This document shows positions 11,801 to 22,771 of a DNA stretch of 64,000 nt, piece by piece; the first letter of the stretch is position 1; the number at the start of each line of letters is the position of its first letter. Below the pieces are notes generated by a model that saw only the letters and a program-made list of their open reading frames with translations, ran no database searches and was not told the DNA's origin. Where the stretch lies: NCBI RefSeq assembly GCF_023091745.1, contig NC_068911.1, forward strand, positions 164,100,004 to 164,164,003, read 5' to 3'. This stretch comes from Budorcas taxicolor (lineage: Eukaryota > Chordata > Mammalia > Artiodactyla > Bovidae). Position numbers and translations under genes: made by a program.

Positions 11801-14800
11801 CCCAGTTGCACACGGCAGAGTTGCATCATAAATGCATAAAATTTGCCTGGCAAAGGACAAAAGAGATAAGATAGCAGTTAAAATAGTATAGATAATTACT
11901 CACGATTCCGTTTAGGAAGAGTATGCCCAGGAGTGATGTGAATCAGCAGGTCTCAGTTCTGGCATGCCGTGGTACCCCACGTGCTCGAGCATTTGCCATG
12001 CTTAAAGGAGACTGCTGTTTCAAGATACAGATTTTTCAAACAGCAAGGCATCTCAAGGCAAGTTAACCACTTCAGCTGTTGCTCAATACACAGTGAACTG
12101 TTCCCATGCTGGAGGAATAACTTGTATGTTGGACTTACTGAGAGGTCGATTTTTTAATAGGCTGCCTTCCTCTGGGGATTTTCAAGGTTGAATATACTAA
12201 CTGGAACTTTTTGCCTATGCTAACTTCTGACCCTAACCTCCTGTAAAATACCACTCCACTATATCTCTGAGTTCTTTGCTCCACTCAGTTTAGATGACAT
12301 GCAACCATCTGCTCATAGCCATTAACAAAGAAGATCCAGGTTCAGTCAATTTATAGTTGGTTTTTGGTTCTTTGCTCAATCCTAACCTAAATGTCTTCAG
12401 TTTTCATGAAGCTGTGCCTTTGAAAAAGTTTGCTCTTTGTATTTTCCCTCTGTGATTGAGCCAGAAAGATGTATATTTGTTCTTGGATTGTTGTTTTCAC
12501 TTATTAATATTATTTTATCTGGTCTAATCACAGATTTCTGATTCTCAGCTGGGCATTACAGGTGGGAGGCCTGTTTTGTTAGGGAATGAGGACCTGAACT
12601 CTTTTTTTTTCTTTTGTCCTGATCATGGACTTCTCAAGTATAGCAAAGAGTAGTAGTGACTCTTTACCTCGTTTTTGCAACCTCTCATTGTAAGCCCATG
12701 TACCAACTCTGGATTTCAGACCTTTAGTCATAGAACACCCCTCAGGTAGGTTTGTCGTATTCTCTGCATACATCTTCCTTCTGTCTGTTTCTGCAGATTT
12801 GATTGCTCTGTTAATTTTCAAGCGAATAGTGATGTGTCAGAGGAATTGCAGAAAACTGGGTATTTAAATATCCAGTTTCCTTGGAGTCATGCAGAATTTT
12901 GGTACAGCCCATTACAGGACTACTATTGGGGAGTTGACTTTGTTGGGTAAGAGACTAAGAAAGCAAATGTAAATTTCAGGATGACCTTTGGGCTGGCAGT
13001 ACCCAGTGGCCACTTGTAGGTGGGTGTGTTAGCCTCTAAGTTTTTAAAATTTGTGCTCTGCTGGGCAAGCAGCCAGTTTGTCTCTCTGGTGTCTGAGATT
13101 GTTGGGCGTTTTTTGATGACCTAGCATGTTACACAAATTCTGCAAGCTTCCAGAAGGCAGCACAGTGCCAGATACTGAGTATTTTTCTCTTCTCAGCTGA
13201 AAAGTGAGCAACGTCCACTAGGCAGAGGATGAGGAGAATGCATTCCTAAGATACTGTGGGTCTGGTTTGGATCCCACTGGTCTCACAGCTCTTTTATCCA
13301 TCTCTTGTTGCCATGAGTGAAAGTCGCTCAGTCGTGTCTGACTCGTTGTGACCCCATGGATTGTATAGTCCGTGGAATTCTCTAGACCAGAATTACTGGA
13401 GTGGGTAGCCTTTCCCCTCTTTAGGGGATCTTCCCAACCCAGGATTGGAACCCAGCTCTCCTGCATTGCAGGCAGATTCTTTACCAGCTGAGCCACCGGG
13501 GAAGCCCAGATCTCACCGCACTGTAAATGTTACTAATTACCACTGGACCGCACTTCCCAAAGTCCTGAGGCAGACGTTGGCTATCTGGGTAATAACTGGA
13601 ATTTTCTTGAATGTTTACCAGTGGTTTTGTAAGTATGACGCACACCTTCTCTACAGTGTATCCCTTACTCCGTGCTGCTGAGGGACCTGGAGATGCGGAA
13701 CCTCCGGGAACTGGAGGACCTCATCATCGAGGCAGTCTACACTGACATCATCCAGGGCAAGCTGGACCAGCGAAACCAGCTGCTGGAAGTGGATTTCTGC
13801 ATTGGCCGTGACATCCGAAAGAAAGATATCAATAATATTGTCAAGACCTTGCATGAATGGTGAGGCTCAGAGAAGGAGGCGCCCCCATCTTTGTTGTTGT
13901 TTAGTCGCTAAGTTGTGTCTGACTCTTTTGTGACCCCAAGAGCTGGAGCCTGCCAGGCTCCTCTGTCCATGGGATTTCCCAGATGAGAATCCTAGAGTGT
14001 GTTGCCATTTCCTTCTCCAGGGGATTTTCCCGACCCAGGGATTGAACCCACATCTCCTGCACTGTAGGCGGATTCTTGACCACCGAGCCACCAGGGAAGC
14101 CAACTGCCCCCTGCCGCCCGCCTTTAGGAAGGGGATATCTAGCTTGGCCTTTGTGCTTCTGTTTGGGGAAATGTGGTCTTCAGGTATCAGCGGGGGCTGC
14201 CTGGGTGCTGGGACCTTGGGACAGCAAGCAGGGTGTGAGCTGCATTTGTGACTATAGCTTTGTGACAGCAAGAATCACTTCAGGCTGCCTAATGTCATAG
14301 TTGTAAAATTGTTCTTGTCCTGTGCAAATAGGGGCTATTTAGCAGGAGGCTGTGAAGTGCCCAGGGTTGGCAGGTGGAGTCTCTTAAGCCTGACACTGAT
14401 CCTATTGCTTTGCAGACTCACCCTCAGCCTTTGACCAAGCTAGGGAATTTGTGTCAGTAAGACTTTGTGGATAAGAGAACCATATTCAGCATCAGTAACA
14501 TTGGGCTAGCGTTTGTAAAACGCCGTGAGGGATATTGAAGACAAGGAATGGGTTATTCTGAATTGGGACATAGACTCAGGTATAGAATATTTGATAACCA
14601 TATTCTGGTATATAAAAAGGAGTGGGATATTTGCACATATGCTATTTTAATGGAATTGGTTGCTTGTGAGAGCTGTTGCACATTCCCATTCTACAAGAAT
14701 TTGTTATAGTTATTAAAAACCAAGTTGTGAAGGAGGGCCAGGATGAGAGTATAGTTGGAGGTGAGGAGAGTACAGTTGCAGGTGGGCTCATGGCATGTTT

Positions 14801-17800
14801 GAGATCATGAAGCAGGGCAGGTCGGCTTTGTGCAAGGCGTGGGGGTGAAAATTGTCTTTAAGCAGACTGACTCTCAGACTGACTCTCCAGCTTAGCTGCT
14901 TCAGTCGTGTCCGACTCTGTGCTACCCCATAGACGGCAGCCCACCAGGCTCCGCCGTCCCTGGGATTCTCCAGGCAAGAACACTGGAGTGGGTTGCCATT
15001 TCCTTCTCCCGGCTCAGCCGCAGGAGGTGTATATCCAGGGAGGTACGGCCCAGCTTTGACCTTCTAGAGGTCCAAAGCCCTCTGAGCTTCCCTCGCTGCA
15101 GCTCCTGTCAGACCCCTGGGCTGTTGCTGCCCACGCTTTACCCCGGGTTCCGTCCTAGGTGTGACTCTGTACATCTTCCCTTTACAACATGTGACACAAA
15201 CAGGAGCTTTCAAAAGAATGTAAAACTGTTAAGTCAGAATAGATGGGAAAGAAACTTATAAAATACTCCTAACGTGAACGTGGTCTGGAAGAGAAGCTTT
15301 CCGTGTCTAGTCCTGCTGAAGTTGGCTGTCTGTTTCTGTCTTTGAGATGACCAACAGTTTTCACCTCCAACATCTGGCGTCAGCGTATTTGCACTCAGGG
15401 CTCTCCTAGCTCCCAGGGTGTCTACGAATTCTTACCCCTTGTTTTTAGGCATTGGAGTTAGATTTGAAACAAAGCTGGTACATAGAGTGATATCACAGGT
15501 ACGGCAGAATGTTCACAACTGCTGACTCTGAAGTGGAGGGGAGGTGGGTATTTACTGTACTATAGCTTCAACTTTTTTTTTTTACATTTAAAAATTTGCA
15601 AAATAAAAAGTGTGGAAAATGAAATAATGAGGAGGTGGGTGGCAACCAGGAAGTAACACACTTCTAAGAAAAAGGGCAATCTTCAAAATAGGATGCTTTT
15701 AGAAAATAATTTTTTCTGTTGAGAAAACTGATCAGTCATTGCCACCTGTGCAGTCTCTCCTAATTCCTTTAATTGCATGGTCTGTGTCACTTTCTTGTGG
15801 GACACAGGTTGGAAATTGAAGCTGTATTCTAAGAAACCACCCCAGAGACTTCCTTGGTGGTCCTGTGGTTAAGACTCCGTGCTCCCACTGCTGGGGGCGT
15901 GGGTTTTATCCCTGGTTAGGGAACTAAGATCCTGCATTCTGCATGCCATGGTCAAAAATAAACTCTTAGGAAATCGCTCCATGTCCTCTGTGTTTGTTTC
16001 CATATGCCCTGTCTTATGTATTTAGTAACAACCTGTCTTATTGCAGGAGTGAAGGGGCAAGAGCCCCTGCAGATGGAATGTTCCAGCAAGTGTCTATGGA
16101 GCTGGGGAGGGAGATTTGGGAGACTGGTAGACTCCCAGGCTTCTCTGCAGCTCGGGGCTGGTTCTCTCCTGTGTAGGTGTGATGGCTGCGAGGCAGTCCT
16201 GCTGGGCATCGAGCAGCAAGTTCTGAGAGCCAACCAGTACAAGGAGAACCACAGCCGAACTCAGCAGCAGGTAGAGGCCGAGGTAAGGCAGGGACTGTCT
16301 GTCCCCACTCCCCCCACTCCCAGGTATCCCTGTTTGTTCCTTGTCTCCTGAATCTTGGCGTAGATGAAGTGCTCACGAGTGGGTCTTGGGCAAGGTGCTC
16401 GTGTAGAGGACAGTGTGACCCATCCCTGGGCTTGGTGCTCTCCGTCTCCTTTCTGATTCCCGGTCGCCAGAGGGTGAGTGGGCTTGGAGACCAGCATGTT
16501 CTAATTCCTCAGCTCACACACACTTTGCAGCTGCACAGCACAAGAAACGAGTTCGGGGATGGCCTTCAGGGTGGATGGAGGGTTGATGGTTACTAGGCTG
16601 GGCGGAGGCACCTGGCATCCAGGCCTAATGCTGCACTCCTCCGCTGTGTGGTGGGTACGCCGTGTTCATTTTATTCTCTAATCTGTGCGTGTTTGTCATA
16701 ACCTTTGAAAATGCATCATATGTTTTATCCTGAACAAGAAAGAAAGGGAAAAAATTCAATGGATGGAACACAAGTGAAGGTAAAAGTGTGTGATTGTGGT
16801 ATTAGACACCTGGTTATTCAGGACACTTTCATCCTCTGGGAGACGCAGGCTCCAGTCTTGCATCTGAATGGGCGTTTGTGAGCCTGTAGCCTGGACACCC
16901 GTGGGAGTCATCTCCCAATTTGTTTGGAGCCCTGAAGATCAGAATTTTAGCACTGAAAGTTCTTTTCTGGTATGATGGAGCTTGAGGCATTAATGATATT
17001 TAATGAATTTTTAAAGTCAGGTGTCCTAGAGTATGGCAGACTGGAACCCAGAGTTAGAGGTAAGGAACATAAGAAATAGGTGGTCATGCCTTTCAAAGGG
17101 GGATTTGTGAAATTTGAAGATTTCCCCTACTCTTGTATGTATTTCTTGAAAATAAAACCTGTATCTTATTTAAATTAAAACCTGATCTTTGTAAGACCAG
17201 CTCTTTGTCCCGTGCCTTATGCATAATAAGTGCTCAAATGATTGTTATATATTTCAGGCACACCCTGTAAGTATCAGAGAACTGCCGAAGTCTGCTTTTC
17301 ACAAACTAGAGAGAATTTATTTTATGTGCACAAACACTCGTGTATACTACACAGGCACACCTACTCTGGGAATGTTCCACCTGTTGTAAATTTTTAACCC
17401 TACTTCTTGCAGGAGAAGTGTGATGTATATTTAGTTTAGCATTAATCAAAGACAGATACAATTAGGAAAATAAGCCTGCAGTTTCCCTAATGAGCTCTGT
17501 GATCCCCTGTTGAAGATTGTAGTTTTTTCTCTGACCTGGGATTGATGTCTGAGTGAAGTAGGAAAGGCTAACCTCTCTCCTCTTCACCGACCTCTCTCTC
17601 TCCTCTTCACTGACTCTTCCCTATAAATCAGACCTAGGAAATAGGAGATTTAGAGGCAAAACGCCCACCTGACCCGGGATCACCTGAAACGCTCTTTAAC
17701 CTGGTTGGTCACCCAGGAGGAGCCTGATCGCTGCTGGCTACCCCAGTGTGGTTGAAGTGAAGTGAAAGTCACTGAATCGTGTCTTTGTGACTCTGTGGAC

Positions 17801-20800
17801 TATACAGGCCATGGAATTCTCCAGGCTAGAATACTGGAGTTGGTAGCCTTTCCCTTTTCCAGGGGATCTTGCCAACCCAGGGATTGAACCCAGGTCTCCT
17901 GCATTGCAGGCGATTCTTAACCAGCTGAGCCACAAGGGAAGCCCAAGAATACTGGAGTGGGTAGCCTATCCCTTCTCCACCGGATCTTCCTGAGTCAAGA
18001 AGCGAACCAGGGTGATTGGACTGCTGCCAATTGTGTGGCAGGTGGTGGGCTTGATTGTGGTGGTTTGCCAAAAGGAATGATACTAGTTGTAGAACTTTGA
18101 ATGGCTCCAGTTTATTTCCATAATAAATGGCATCTGATGAAAGAAGGCACTGACTGCCTAATGTGGAAGCCCGACCAGTACTTAGACAACAGTGTGGACT
18201 CCTTAAAGTACGGTTATTAAACGAGAGAGCCAGCACGCGTGGACTTGCCGTCAGCAGTCCGCTGCTGGAAAACACAGCTGCTCCAGCTGGCAGGGCCTGA
18301 TGCTGCCACCAGGTGGCAGTAAGGGCTTGCTTAAGTGCAAGAGAAAGAAATTTGGGCCAACTAAAGGACAGGGAAGCCTGATGTGCTGCAGTCCATGGGG
18401 TCACAAAGAATTGGACACAACTTAGCAATTGAACAGCGACAACAACCAAGGTTACCTCTACTACCAATTAAAGCAGCCTTCTAATTTGGTCTTTCCTGGT
18501 GGCTCAGACAGTGAAGAATCTGCCTGTAATGCAGGAGACCTGGGTTTGATCCCTGGGCTGGGAAGATACCCTGGAAAAGGGCATGGAAGCCCACCCCAGT
18601 ATTCTTGCCTGGGAAATATCCCATGGACAGAGGAGCCTGGCGGGCCACAGTCCATGGGGTTGCAAAGAGTTGGACACGACTGAGCAACTAACACTTTGAC
18701 TTTTCACTAATTTGATACTCTTCTAGGAAATCTAGAACAGACAACTATGAGAAGAGTGGGAGCGTGGCTAAAGCCCAGAGCCTAGTCAGTTTTTCTAAAC
18801 GCATGGCCTGGCTACTACCTGCAGGGTGCTGATTGTGCCCTGGCTGAAGGCACAAGAGGGAAGGTGCTCCCTGAGTGTTTGTTGACTTGGAAACAGGTCT
18901 ACCGCCAAGCTGTAATTCTGTTCTATTCTGCTTGTACCTATGCTTCTGTTGCTCTTAGCTTGTTTAGTCCTCTTCTCAGCTAAGTTGGTCTGTGTTTATT
19001 TTTAAGTTAGATTGGTGTTCTCAGAGGGGAAACCTTCGTTTTTTTTCCCCTCAAATCTTATAACGGCAAACTTCTGGTGGCTATTAGCTTTAAGAGCCTT
19101 CCCTCTTAATGAAGTCAGCCCCATACAAACTGCCTAAGAATAATCTCTCCTTTTAGTCTTTCACAGAAATAACACTAATTAGTCACAATGCCAGCATACC
19201 TGCAGGAGATAGAGCAGTGACGTCACGAACTGTTTGTCATCTCCAAGCAAATGCTCTGGAGGGAGGTAATGATCACCTCCACAAAGTACCTCATCACTTA
19301 TATTTGATTTTGGAATGTATGCTTCTTCCCCTTTGAATGTGCTTATAAGTCTGATGTTCTGTGGAATGTCAATGTATAGCTCTTGCTGCATTTACAGAAT
19401 AGGCCGTTTTCCAGTCAGGTAGGTAATACAGCATAACTGGACAAAGTACACTCTTTCCTTTTTCAATATGGAGAATCTCCCAGGAGCTGAGTTAGTGACA
19501 GACCTTGAGCCCGTGGGCTGTTGGCGTGTGCTTCCCCGTGCCTCCTGGGAGACTTCTTGCCGTCTCCCTGGTCTCCTTTTCCCTGTGGCCCTTTCCCTGC
19601 TATGTGCTCTGCTTCTGTTGTCTGCCTTTGCTCAGCCCCACAGCTCAAAGGTGTTTTCCTGCCCAAGAGCTGTCTCGATTCTCCTTTTACCTGAATATCT
19701 AAAGTCTCTAGTAGAACTAGGCTGTGATTGTGTTAGCAGGCGCTCATAATCTGAGGGACCTGCCGAACTCTAGGTCATCTGGGGTAATGGGATGGCACTG
19801 GCCTGCAAGCCAGACTGCTCAAGGAAGAAAGTTAGAAGGCAGCACGACACTGAGGCCCAAGAAGCTCAGCCTGCAGGATATCAATCATTGTTTCAAGGGT
19901 GCCTCTGTGAAGGCAGAGTTAGACTTTTCAGGATTGTTCCGTGGAGCTGAGACAGACTTAATTGACGGACCTGCCTGAGTGGCCACTCTTGGGTTCTAGA
20001 AGGAGGTGTCTATGGTTAGACCTGGGGAGTTATTATAGAAAGCTGGTTGACTCTCCCTTTCAACTCTGAGAGTCTGTAACTGGCTCAGCAGTCTCCTTTG
20101 TAAGTTCCATGTGTTTAAATGCCAACAGTCAAACTGATTGAGCACGGTATATGCATAACGACCCACTGTGAGCCATGTCATGACCCCACCCCCACCCCAT
20201 CCAGCTGAGAGGCCTTGTGAGGATAAAGGGCCTCATTTCTTCAGGAAGCCCTCTTTTCACCTGGGTCGTGTTTACCCAACTGTGGAGGGCTCAGCTTTGT
20301 CAGCATGTAGTCGTAACTACAGGAAGCCAGATTGGAACCCCTGAAACACAGAGGGGACACAGCATGTAGGAGGCCACCATCTGACAGTGAGAGGCGCTGC
20401 CAGGCAGTGTAATTGAGGGGAGACAGGTCAGCATGGGTGAGTGGTCAGGGTGAGTTTGTGGAAGAGGTGGGGTCGGAGGGGGCTAGTGAAGGAGGAGGCC
20501 TGCCCAGGCTGGAATGACAGGGTGTGCAGGACAGGCAGCTAGGCAGAGGGAAATGACTGCTCCCGCGTGTGTGGTCGGGGACTTGGCGTGGCTCGAATGG
20601 AGGGCATGTGTTGTGAAGGGAAGGATGGTACAAGGTCTTGAGTGGTGTGTCAGAAATGGAAAACAAGCCAGATTTGTCTTTGAGGTAGGTCTCATTTCTT
20701 CATGTGGCATGCCAGTGTCACTAACCACCCCAAATATCAGCTTATTGGGAGATAGTTTCTATAAGAAACTGAAGAGGTAAATAGGCACTTGAATGCTTAG

Positions 20801-22771
20801 AGAACGTATCAAACCGGACAAGCCTTGGAGTGTTGTTTTATAAAGCAGTGATAACTGAGAAGTTGCATTTCTTAATCTCTCCTCCACGGCCATCAAAATA
20901 GGCCTTGAAGTAAGAGAAAGAGCAGCAGGCTGTCCACTTGCTTCAAATTCTTCGCTCACTACCTGACCAAGTAACTCTCTTGAACAGGAGATAACAGAGT
21001 AGCAGTGAGCGTGGGAAGGTGGGATGCCTGGGGTCCTGAGATGGCAAGTCTTGGCCTGGCAGACACTGGATGCTCCCAGCCTTGGATTCGGTGGCCCTCT
21101 GTGTCCACTGTCCCCGTTCACAGCCCTCTGTTGATGGTCCTCTTAGAAATGTCATTGAGATGACTGAGGGGACAGCAGTTTTGAGGCGTGGCTGTTCCTA
21201 CATCTCAGAACAACAAAAACAAAATGACCTGCAGTCTAGTCTAGGCCCATTTCGCAGATGACAGCTCTCCTCCAGGAACCTAATTTTTATGTTGCTTTCC
21301 TTTCTGCATTTGGACTCTCTCTTACTCAAGCTCCTGATACTCTGACTGTTGAGAAGTATTGACGGTGATAGCTCCCTTCTTGTTCTGTAAGAAACCAGGG
21401 CTTCTTCCCAGAGAACACAGAAGCCACCAAACAGATGAAGCTGCTTACTTTCTTACCAACAAGTGTACACTTTTCTCTGCACCAGCCTTCTCCTCTTTCT
21501 TCCTTCTAATGATTGGGGAAAAAAGTTGATATTTCCTCTTCTGTTTTTCTTCCCTTTATTATTATTCTCAGCTAGCTGAAGGGCAAAGGTATGAATGATC
21601 CTTTAGAACTGGCGTTGGGAAATGTGTATAAATATGGGCATAGGAGCACACAGTTTGTAGGACAAGTTGGTACAGTCATGTTTCAGAAGCAGGAGTTAAC
21701 TAAAGTAAAATGTGTAAACCCTTTGATCTGGAAAGCTCCACAGGTGTTCACAAAAGTATGCAAAGGCTGTTCATTGAAGCACCATACATAAGTGAAAAGC
21801 AAGCTAGGAACTAATTAAGAAATGGTAGAACATTCATAGAACAGTACATCCATGTTACTGTATAGGATATGTTCAGGAGGAGGTGCTTAAATATCTGTTA
21901 AGAAAGGTCTGCTGATAACAGTACTGTGATTCCATTTTTTTTGACTACATTTTTTGTCATTGGTCACTTAGTTGGCTGAAGTTTGCCTTCTAGTTGCTTA
22001 TTCAAGAAAGAAAGTATTAGTTGCTCAGTCATGTTCTTTGTGACCCCATGGAATGCAGGACACCAGGCTCCTGTGTCCAGGCAAGAATATTGGAGTGGGT
22101 TGCCATTCCCTTCTCCAGGAGTCTAACCCAGGTCTCCTGCGTTGCACGCCGATTCTTTACCATCGGAGCCACCAGGGAAGCCGAAATAAAGGCTCATGCA
22201 GTTGTATTCCAAAGTTCTTGTGAAAATAGTCTGCAGTTTCATACCTCAACAGCGGTCAGCTGAGTGTAGCATCTTGTGTCACCCTTTCTTTTTCCATGGC
22301 CATTTTAGTCAGTGCTTTCTTTCACCTGCTCTGTTGTACCTTTTTGCCAAATGGTCCACTACCACTTGGCTTGTTTCCCGTTTTCAACCAAGAAAGCATC
22401 ATTCGTTCCGCTTTTCTGCTTGACTCATTTCCACATACCTTCTGTGAGCAGCCCCTGCTCATTCTCCCCTTGTGTGGGTTTCTGGAGATAATCTCAGGTC
22501 TTCTTGCAGAGGGCTCTGGTTTCTTCGCCGAGTGGGCCCTGTTGTTGCAGGAGCAACTTGTGAGTTTCTGGCACGTACGAGCTGAGCACGCCAATTCTCT
22601 GTCTCCCTCCAGGTTACCAACATTAAGAAGACCCTCAAAGCTACCGCGTCCTCCTCGGCTCAGGAGATGGAACAGCAGTTGGCCGAACGAGAATGTCCCC
22701 CTCACGCCGAGCAGAGGCAGCCCACTAAGAAGATGTCCAAAGTGAAAGGTCTGGTCTCCAGCCGCCACTAG
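5645..22771 (+). CDS. COPS7B: COP9 signalosome complex subunit 7b, six coding exons
   Basis: The joined exons (5645-5806, 9356-9431, 11639-11727, 13657-13859, 16177-16282, 22613-22771) give 795 nt, that is 264 residues plus TAG, which equals the usual family length. The start is MAGEQKPSSNLLEQF and the end is KVKGLVSSRH, both matching mammalian COPS7B as I know it. The PCI domain occupies roughly residues 2-160 and spans exons 2-5. The C-terminal part (about 190-240, rich in Q, E and K) is expected to be helical, and the tail is basic. The protein is a core subunit of the COP9 signalosome, which removes NEDD8 from cullin-RING ubiquitin ligases in nucleus and cytoplasm. Subunit 7 is a scaffold subunit and has no catalytic site. 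All introns are GT-AG and the phases agree (0,1,0,2,0). No stop or frameshift is present. COPS7A is the paralogue, but the N- and C-terminal sequences fit 7B. The multi-exon structure rules out a retrocopy. Confidence 0.97.
6035..6234 (-). mobile_element. Bov-tA SINE
   Basis: The plus strand shows the usual reversed order: 'ttgctcagtcatgtcc', 'gaccccatggactgtag', 'caggcaagaatact', the antisense B box 'gggatcgaacccc' and finally 'caccagggaag'. The tRNA-derived head is therefore at the right end and the element is on the minus strand. The flanks share a loose TAGTAG-like repeat. Confidence 0.85.
6725..6782. repeat. Short tandem repeat, about 21-22 bp unit
   Basis: The motif 'attacatacttyattgt' recurs about three times between 6730 and 6780, immediately 3-prime (on the minus strand) of the RPL28 retrocopy. 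On the minus strand each unit reads AATAAAGTATGTAATAC, so it may have grown from the poly(A)-signal region of the retrocopy. Confidence 0.7.
6790..7215 (-). pseudogene. RPL28: RPL28 processed pseudogene (60S ribosomal protein L28)
   Basis: Read on the minus strand, the sequence encodes blocks of ribosomal protein L28 in order: GNCSSFLIKRN with NLKT after it (about 7165-7085), a block resembling AADGKG in another frame (about 7035), a block resembling KKARATLSSIMHLILKNK (about 6955-6900), and DLHMAAF (about 6875). The blocks fall in different frames and an in-frame stop follows HELKN, so the copy is dead. No introns interrupt it, which fits retrotransposition of an mRNA. The ATG region is degraded. 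It lies antisense within COPS7B intron 2, so antisense expression from the host transcript is possible but not implied. Confidence 0.88.
7270..7395 (-). repeat. L2-like LINE fragment
   Basis: The block 'ctggactgtaagctctgtgagggtaaggtct' is characteristic of the antisense L2 3-prime end. It is short and old. Confidence 0.6.
7450..7673 (-). mobile_element. L1-like fragment, left of Bov-tA
   Basis: The sequence 'gatcagtgtagattcacagcaaagttgagagg' resembles an old L1 3-prime region, and similar wording recurs at 31980-32100. It is followed by a SINE and then by more L1-like sequence at 7906-8160. Orientation is inferred. Confidence 0.45.
7674..7698. repeat. TG microsatellite
   Basis: About 12 near-perfect TG units sit exactly at the 3-prime (tail) end of the adjacent antisense Bov-tA. 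This is a common birthplace of such tracts. Confidence 0.95.
7699..7905 (-). mobile_element. Bov-tA SINE
   Basis: The antisense Bov-tA order is clear, from 'ctcagttgtgtctgactctttg' to 'ccacgtgggaagccc'. The B-box region 'gggattgaaccc' is preserved. Confidence 0.88.
7906..8160 (-). mobile_element. L1-like fragment, right of Bov-tA
   Basis: Blocks such as 'cctctagtccctgacaaccactgatg' and 'ggcttctttcacttagtaatattgcatttaa' follow the antisense pattern of old mammalian L1 3-prime ends. It is probably continuous with 7450-7673 before SINE insertion. Confidence 0.55.
8731..8772. repeat. Imperfect AGCAG pentanucleotide repeat
   Basis: About eight AGCAG or related units occur in 42 bases, interrupted by one TAGAG and one CTCTC unit. 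Confidence 0.8.
9356..9431 (+). CDS. COPS7B: COPS7B exon 3
   Basis: The acceptor is CCTCCTCAG|CTTGCAGAG and the donor ACATAG|GTGAGT. The 76 nt encode residues 55-79 plus the first base of Ala80, including the conserved stretch LFAYGTYPDYI of the PCI domain. Confidence 0.96.
9432..11638 (+). other. COPS7B: COPS7B intron 3
   Basis: This 2,207-bp intron holds one MIR fragment (10385-10520). The rest, including pyrimidine-rich sequence at 10950-11160, is unassigned and shows no gene. The 90-codon frame at 10861-11133 is hydrophobic low-complexity translation of T-rich DNA. Confidence 0.7.
10385..10520 (+). repeat. MIR SINE
   Basis: The sequence follows the MIR core closely: 'ttttacagactctggaacc', 'gtgtcctttggcaaattaag', then 'cctcagtcccctcatctgtcaaaggggagtga'. 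It lies in COPS7B intron 3 in sense orientation. Confidence 0.8.
11639..11727 (+). CDS. COPS7B: COPS7B exon 4
   Basis: The acceptor is ACTGAGCAG|CCAACAAGG and the donor AGGATGAAG|GTACGG. The 89 nt complete Ala80 and encode [20 protein letters not shown] onward to MK at residues 108-109. A second AG three bases upstream could in principle be used but would add a residue. The family sequence supports the site given. Confidence 0.95.
11728..13656 (+). other. COPS7B: COPS7B intron 4
   Basis: This 1,929-bp intron carries one antisense Bov-tA SINE (13316-13508). The segment 11728-13310 is unassigned, with no convincing gene or repeat. Confidence 0.7.
13316..13508 (-). mobile_element. Bov-tA SINE
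   Basis: Antisense order runs from 'gaaagtcgctcagtcgtgtctgac' through 'gaccccatggattgtatag' to 'gagccaccggggaagccca'. It lies about 150 bp before COPS7B exon 5. Confidence 0.9.
13657..13859 (+). CDS. COPS7B: COPS7B exon 5
   Basis: The acceptor is CTTCTCTACAG|TGTATCCC. The 203 nt encode residues 110-176 and two bases of Trp177, covering the winged-helix end of the PCI domain (LEMRNLRELEDLIIEAVY, then GKLDQRNQLLEVDFCIGRD). The donor is GAATG|GTGAGG. Reading past it gives an immediate TGA, which makes the exon look like an independent 63-codon ORF. Confidence 0.97.
13891..14100 (-). mobile_element. Bov-tA SINE
   Basis: It opens with a GTT tract (tail side) and 'tagtcgctaagttgtgtctgac' and ends 'gagccaccagggaagcc'. 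The element begins just 31 bp downstream of the exon 5 donor. Confidence 0.9.
14885..15012 (-). mobile_element. BOV-A-type SINE fragment
   Basis: The blocks 'cttcagtcgtgtccgactctgtg', 'ccccatagacggcagccc' and 'ttgccatttccttctcc' match one BOV-A monomer in antisense, without the tRNA head. Confidence 0.8.
15847..15962 (+). mobile_element. CHR-type SINE, truncated
   Basis: The sense head 'gacttccttggtggtcctgtggttaagactcc' is followed by 'ggttagggaactaagatcctgcat' and an A-rich end (AAAAATAAA). It is about 115 bp, with the 3-prime half missing. Confidence 0.75.
16177..16282 (+). CDS. COPS7B: COPS7B exon 6
   Basis: The acceptor is CTCCTGTGTAG|GTGTGATGG, which completes Trp177, and the donor is GCCGAG|GTAAGG. 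The 106 nt encode DGCEAVLLGIEQQVLRANQ and continue to QQQVEAE at residue 212, a helical region after the PCI domain. Confidence 0.96.
17755..18012 (-). mobile_element. Bov-tA SINE with attached second partial copy
   Basis: A complete antisense Bov-tA ends at about 17944 ('gagccacaagggaagcccaag'). It is followed directly by 'aatactggagtgggtagcctatcccttctcc' and a decayed second antisense head, so this is a tandem or dimeric arrangement. Confidence 0.8.
18306..18319 (+). promoter_or_regulatory. CTCF-like binding motif
   Basis: CCACCAGGTGGCAG fits the CTCF core consensus at every conserved position and is itself nearly palindromic. It lies in COPS7B intron 6 between two Bov-tA pieces. Occupancy cannot be judged from sequence alone. 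Confidence 0.55.
18372..18450 (+). mobile_element. Bov-tA SINE 3-prime fragment
   Basis: Starting from a remnant 'gggaagcctgatgtgctgcag', it continues as 'tccatggggtcacaaagaattgg' and 'acacaacttagcaattgaac', the sense tail of Bov-tA. The middle is missing. Confidence 0.75.
18487..18706 (+). mobile_element. Bov-tA SINE
   Basis: This is a nearly complete sense copy: head 'tttcctggtggctcagacagtgaagaatctgcctg', B-box region 'gggtttgatccctggg', and tail 'gttggacacgactgagcaactaac'. ORFs on both strands across it are repeat translations. Confidence 0.92.
22012..22182 (-). mobile_element. Bov-tA SINE, internally deleted
   Basis: Antisense order runs from 'gtattagttgctcagtcatg' to 'gagccaccagggaagcc'. 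Short deletions have removed parts of the usual 'gactctttg' and 'ggggatcttcctgaccc' blocks. Confidence 0.85.
22613..22771 (+). CDS. COPS7B: COPS7B exon 7 (terminal coding exon)
   Basis: The acceptor is TGTCTCCCTCCAG|GTTACC. The exon encodes residues 213-264 (VTNIKKTLKATASSSAQEME, then a Pro/Gln-containing linker and the basic tail KKMSKVKGLVSSRH) and ends with TAG at 22769-22771. The serine- and lysine-rich tail is the part most different from COPS7A. Confidence 0.97.
   Translation, partial: VTNIKKTLKATASSSAQEMEQQLAERECPPHAEQRQPTKKMSKVKGLVSSRH

Larger units (their letters stand above)
13860..16176 (+). other. COPS7B: COPS7B intron 5
   Basis: This 2,317-bp intron carries a Bov-tA starting only 31 bp after the donor, a BOV-A-type piece (14885-15012) and a CHR SINE fragment (15847-15962). 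The stretches 14105-14880 and 15015-15845 are unassigned. Confidence 0.75.
16283..22612 (+). other. COPS7B: COPS7B intron 6
   Basis: This is the largest intron (6,330 bp). It carries Bov-tA copies at 17755-18012, 18372-18450, 18487-18706 and 22012-22182 and a CTCF-like motif at 18306-18319. The segments 16290-17750, 18710-22010 and 22185-22610 show no gene and no repeat that I can name. A polypyrimidine tract ending TCCCTCCAG precedes exon 7. Confidence 0.75.

Noticed and set aside
17826..18467. 213-codon minus-strand ORF in COPS7B intron 6
   Set aside because: Both ends are Bov-tA sequence (typical LLSCVQFFVTPWTAAHQASL at the start), with unrelated intron DNA between.
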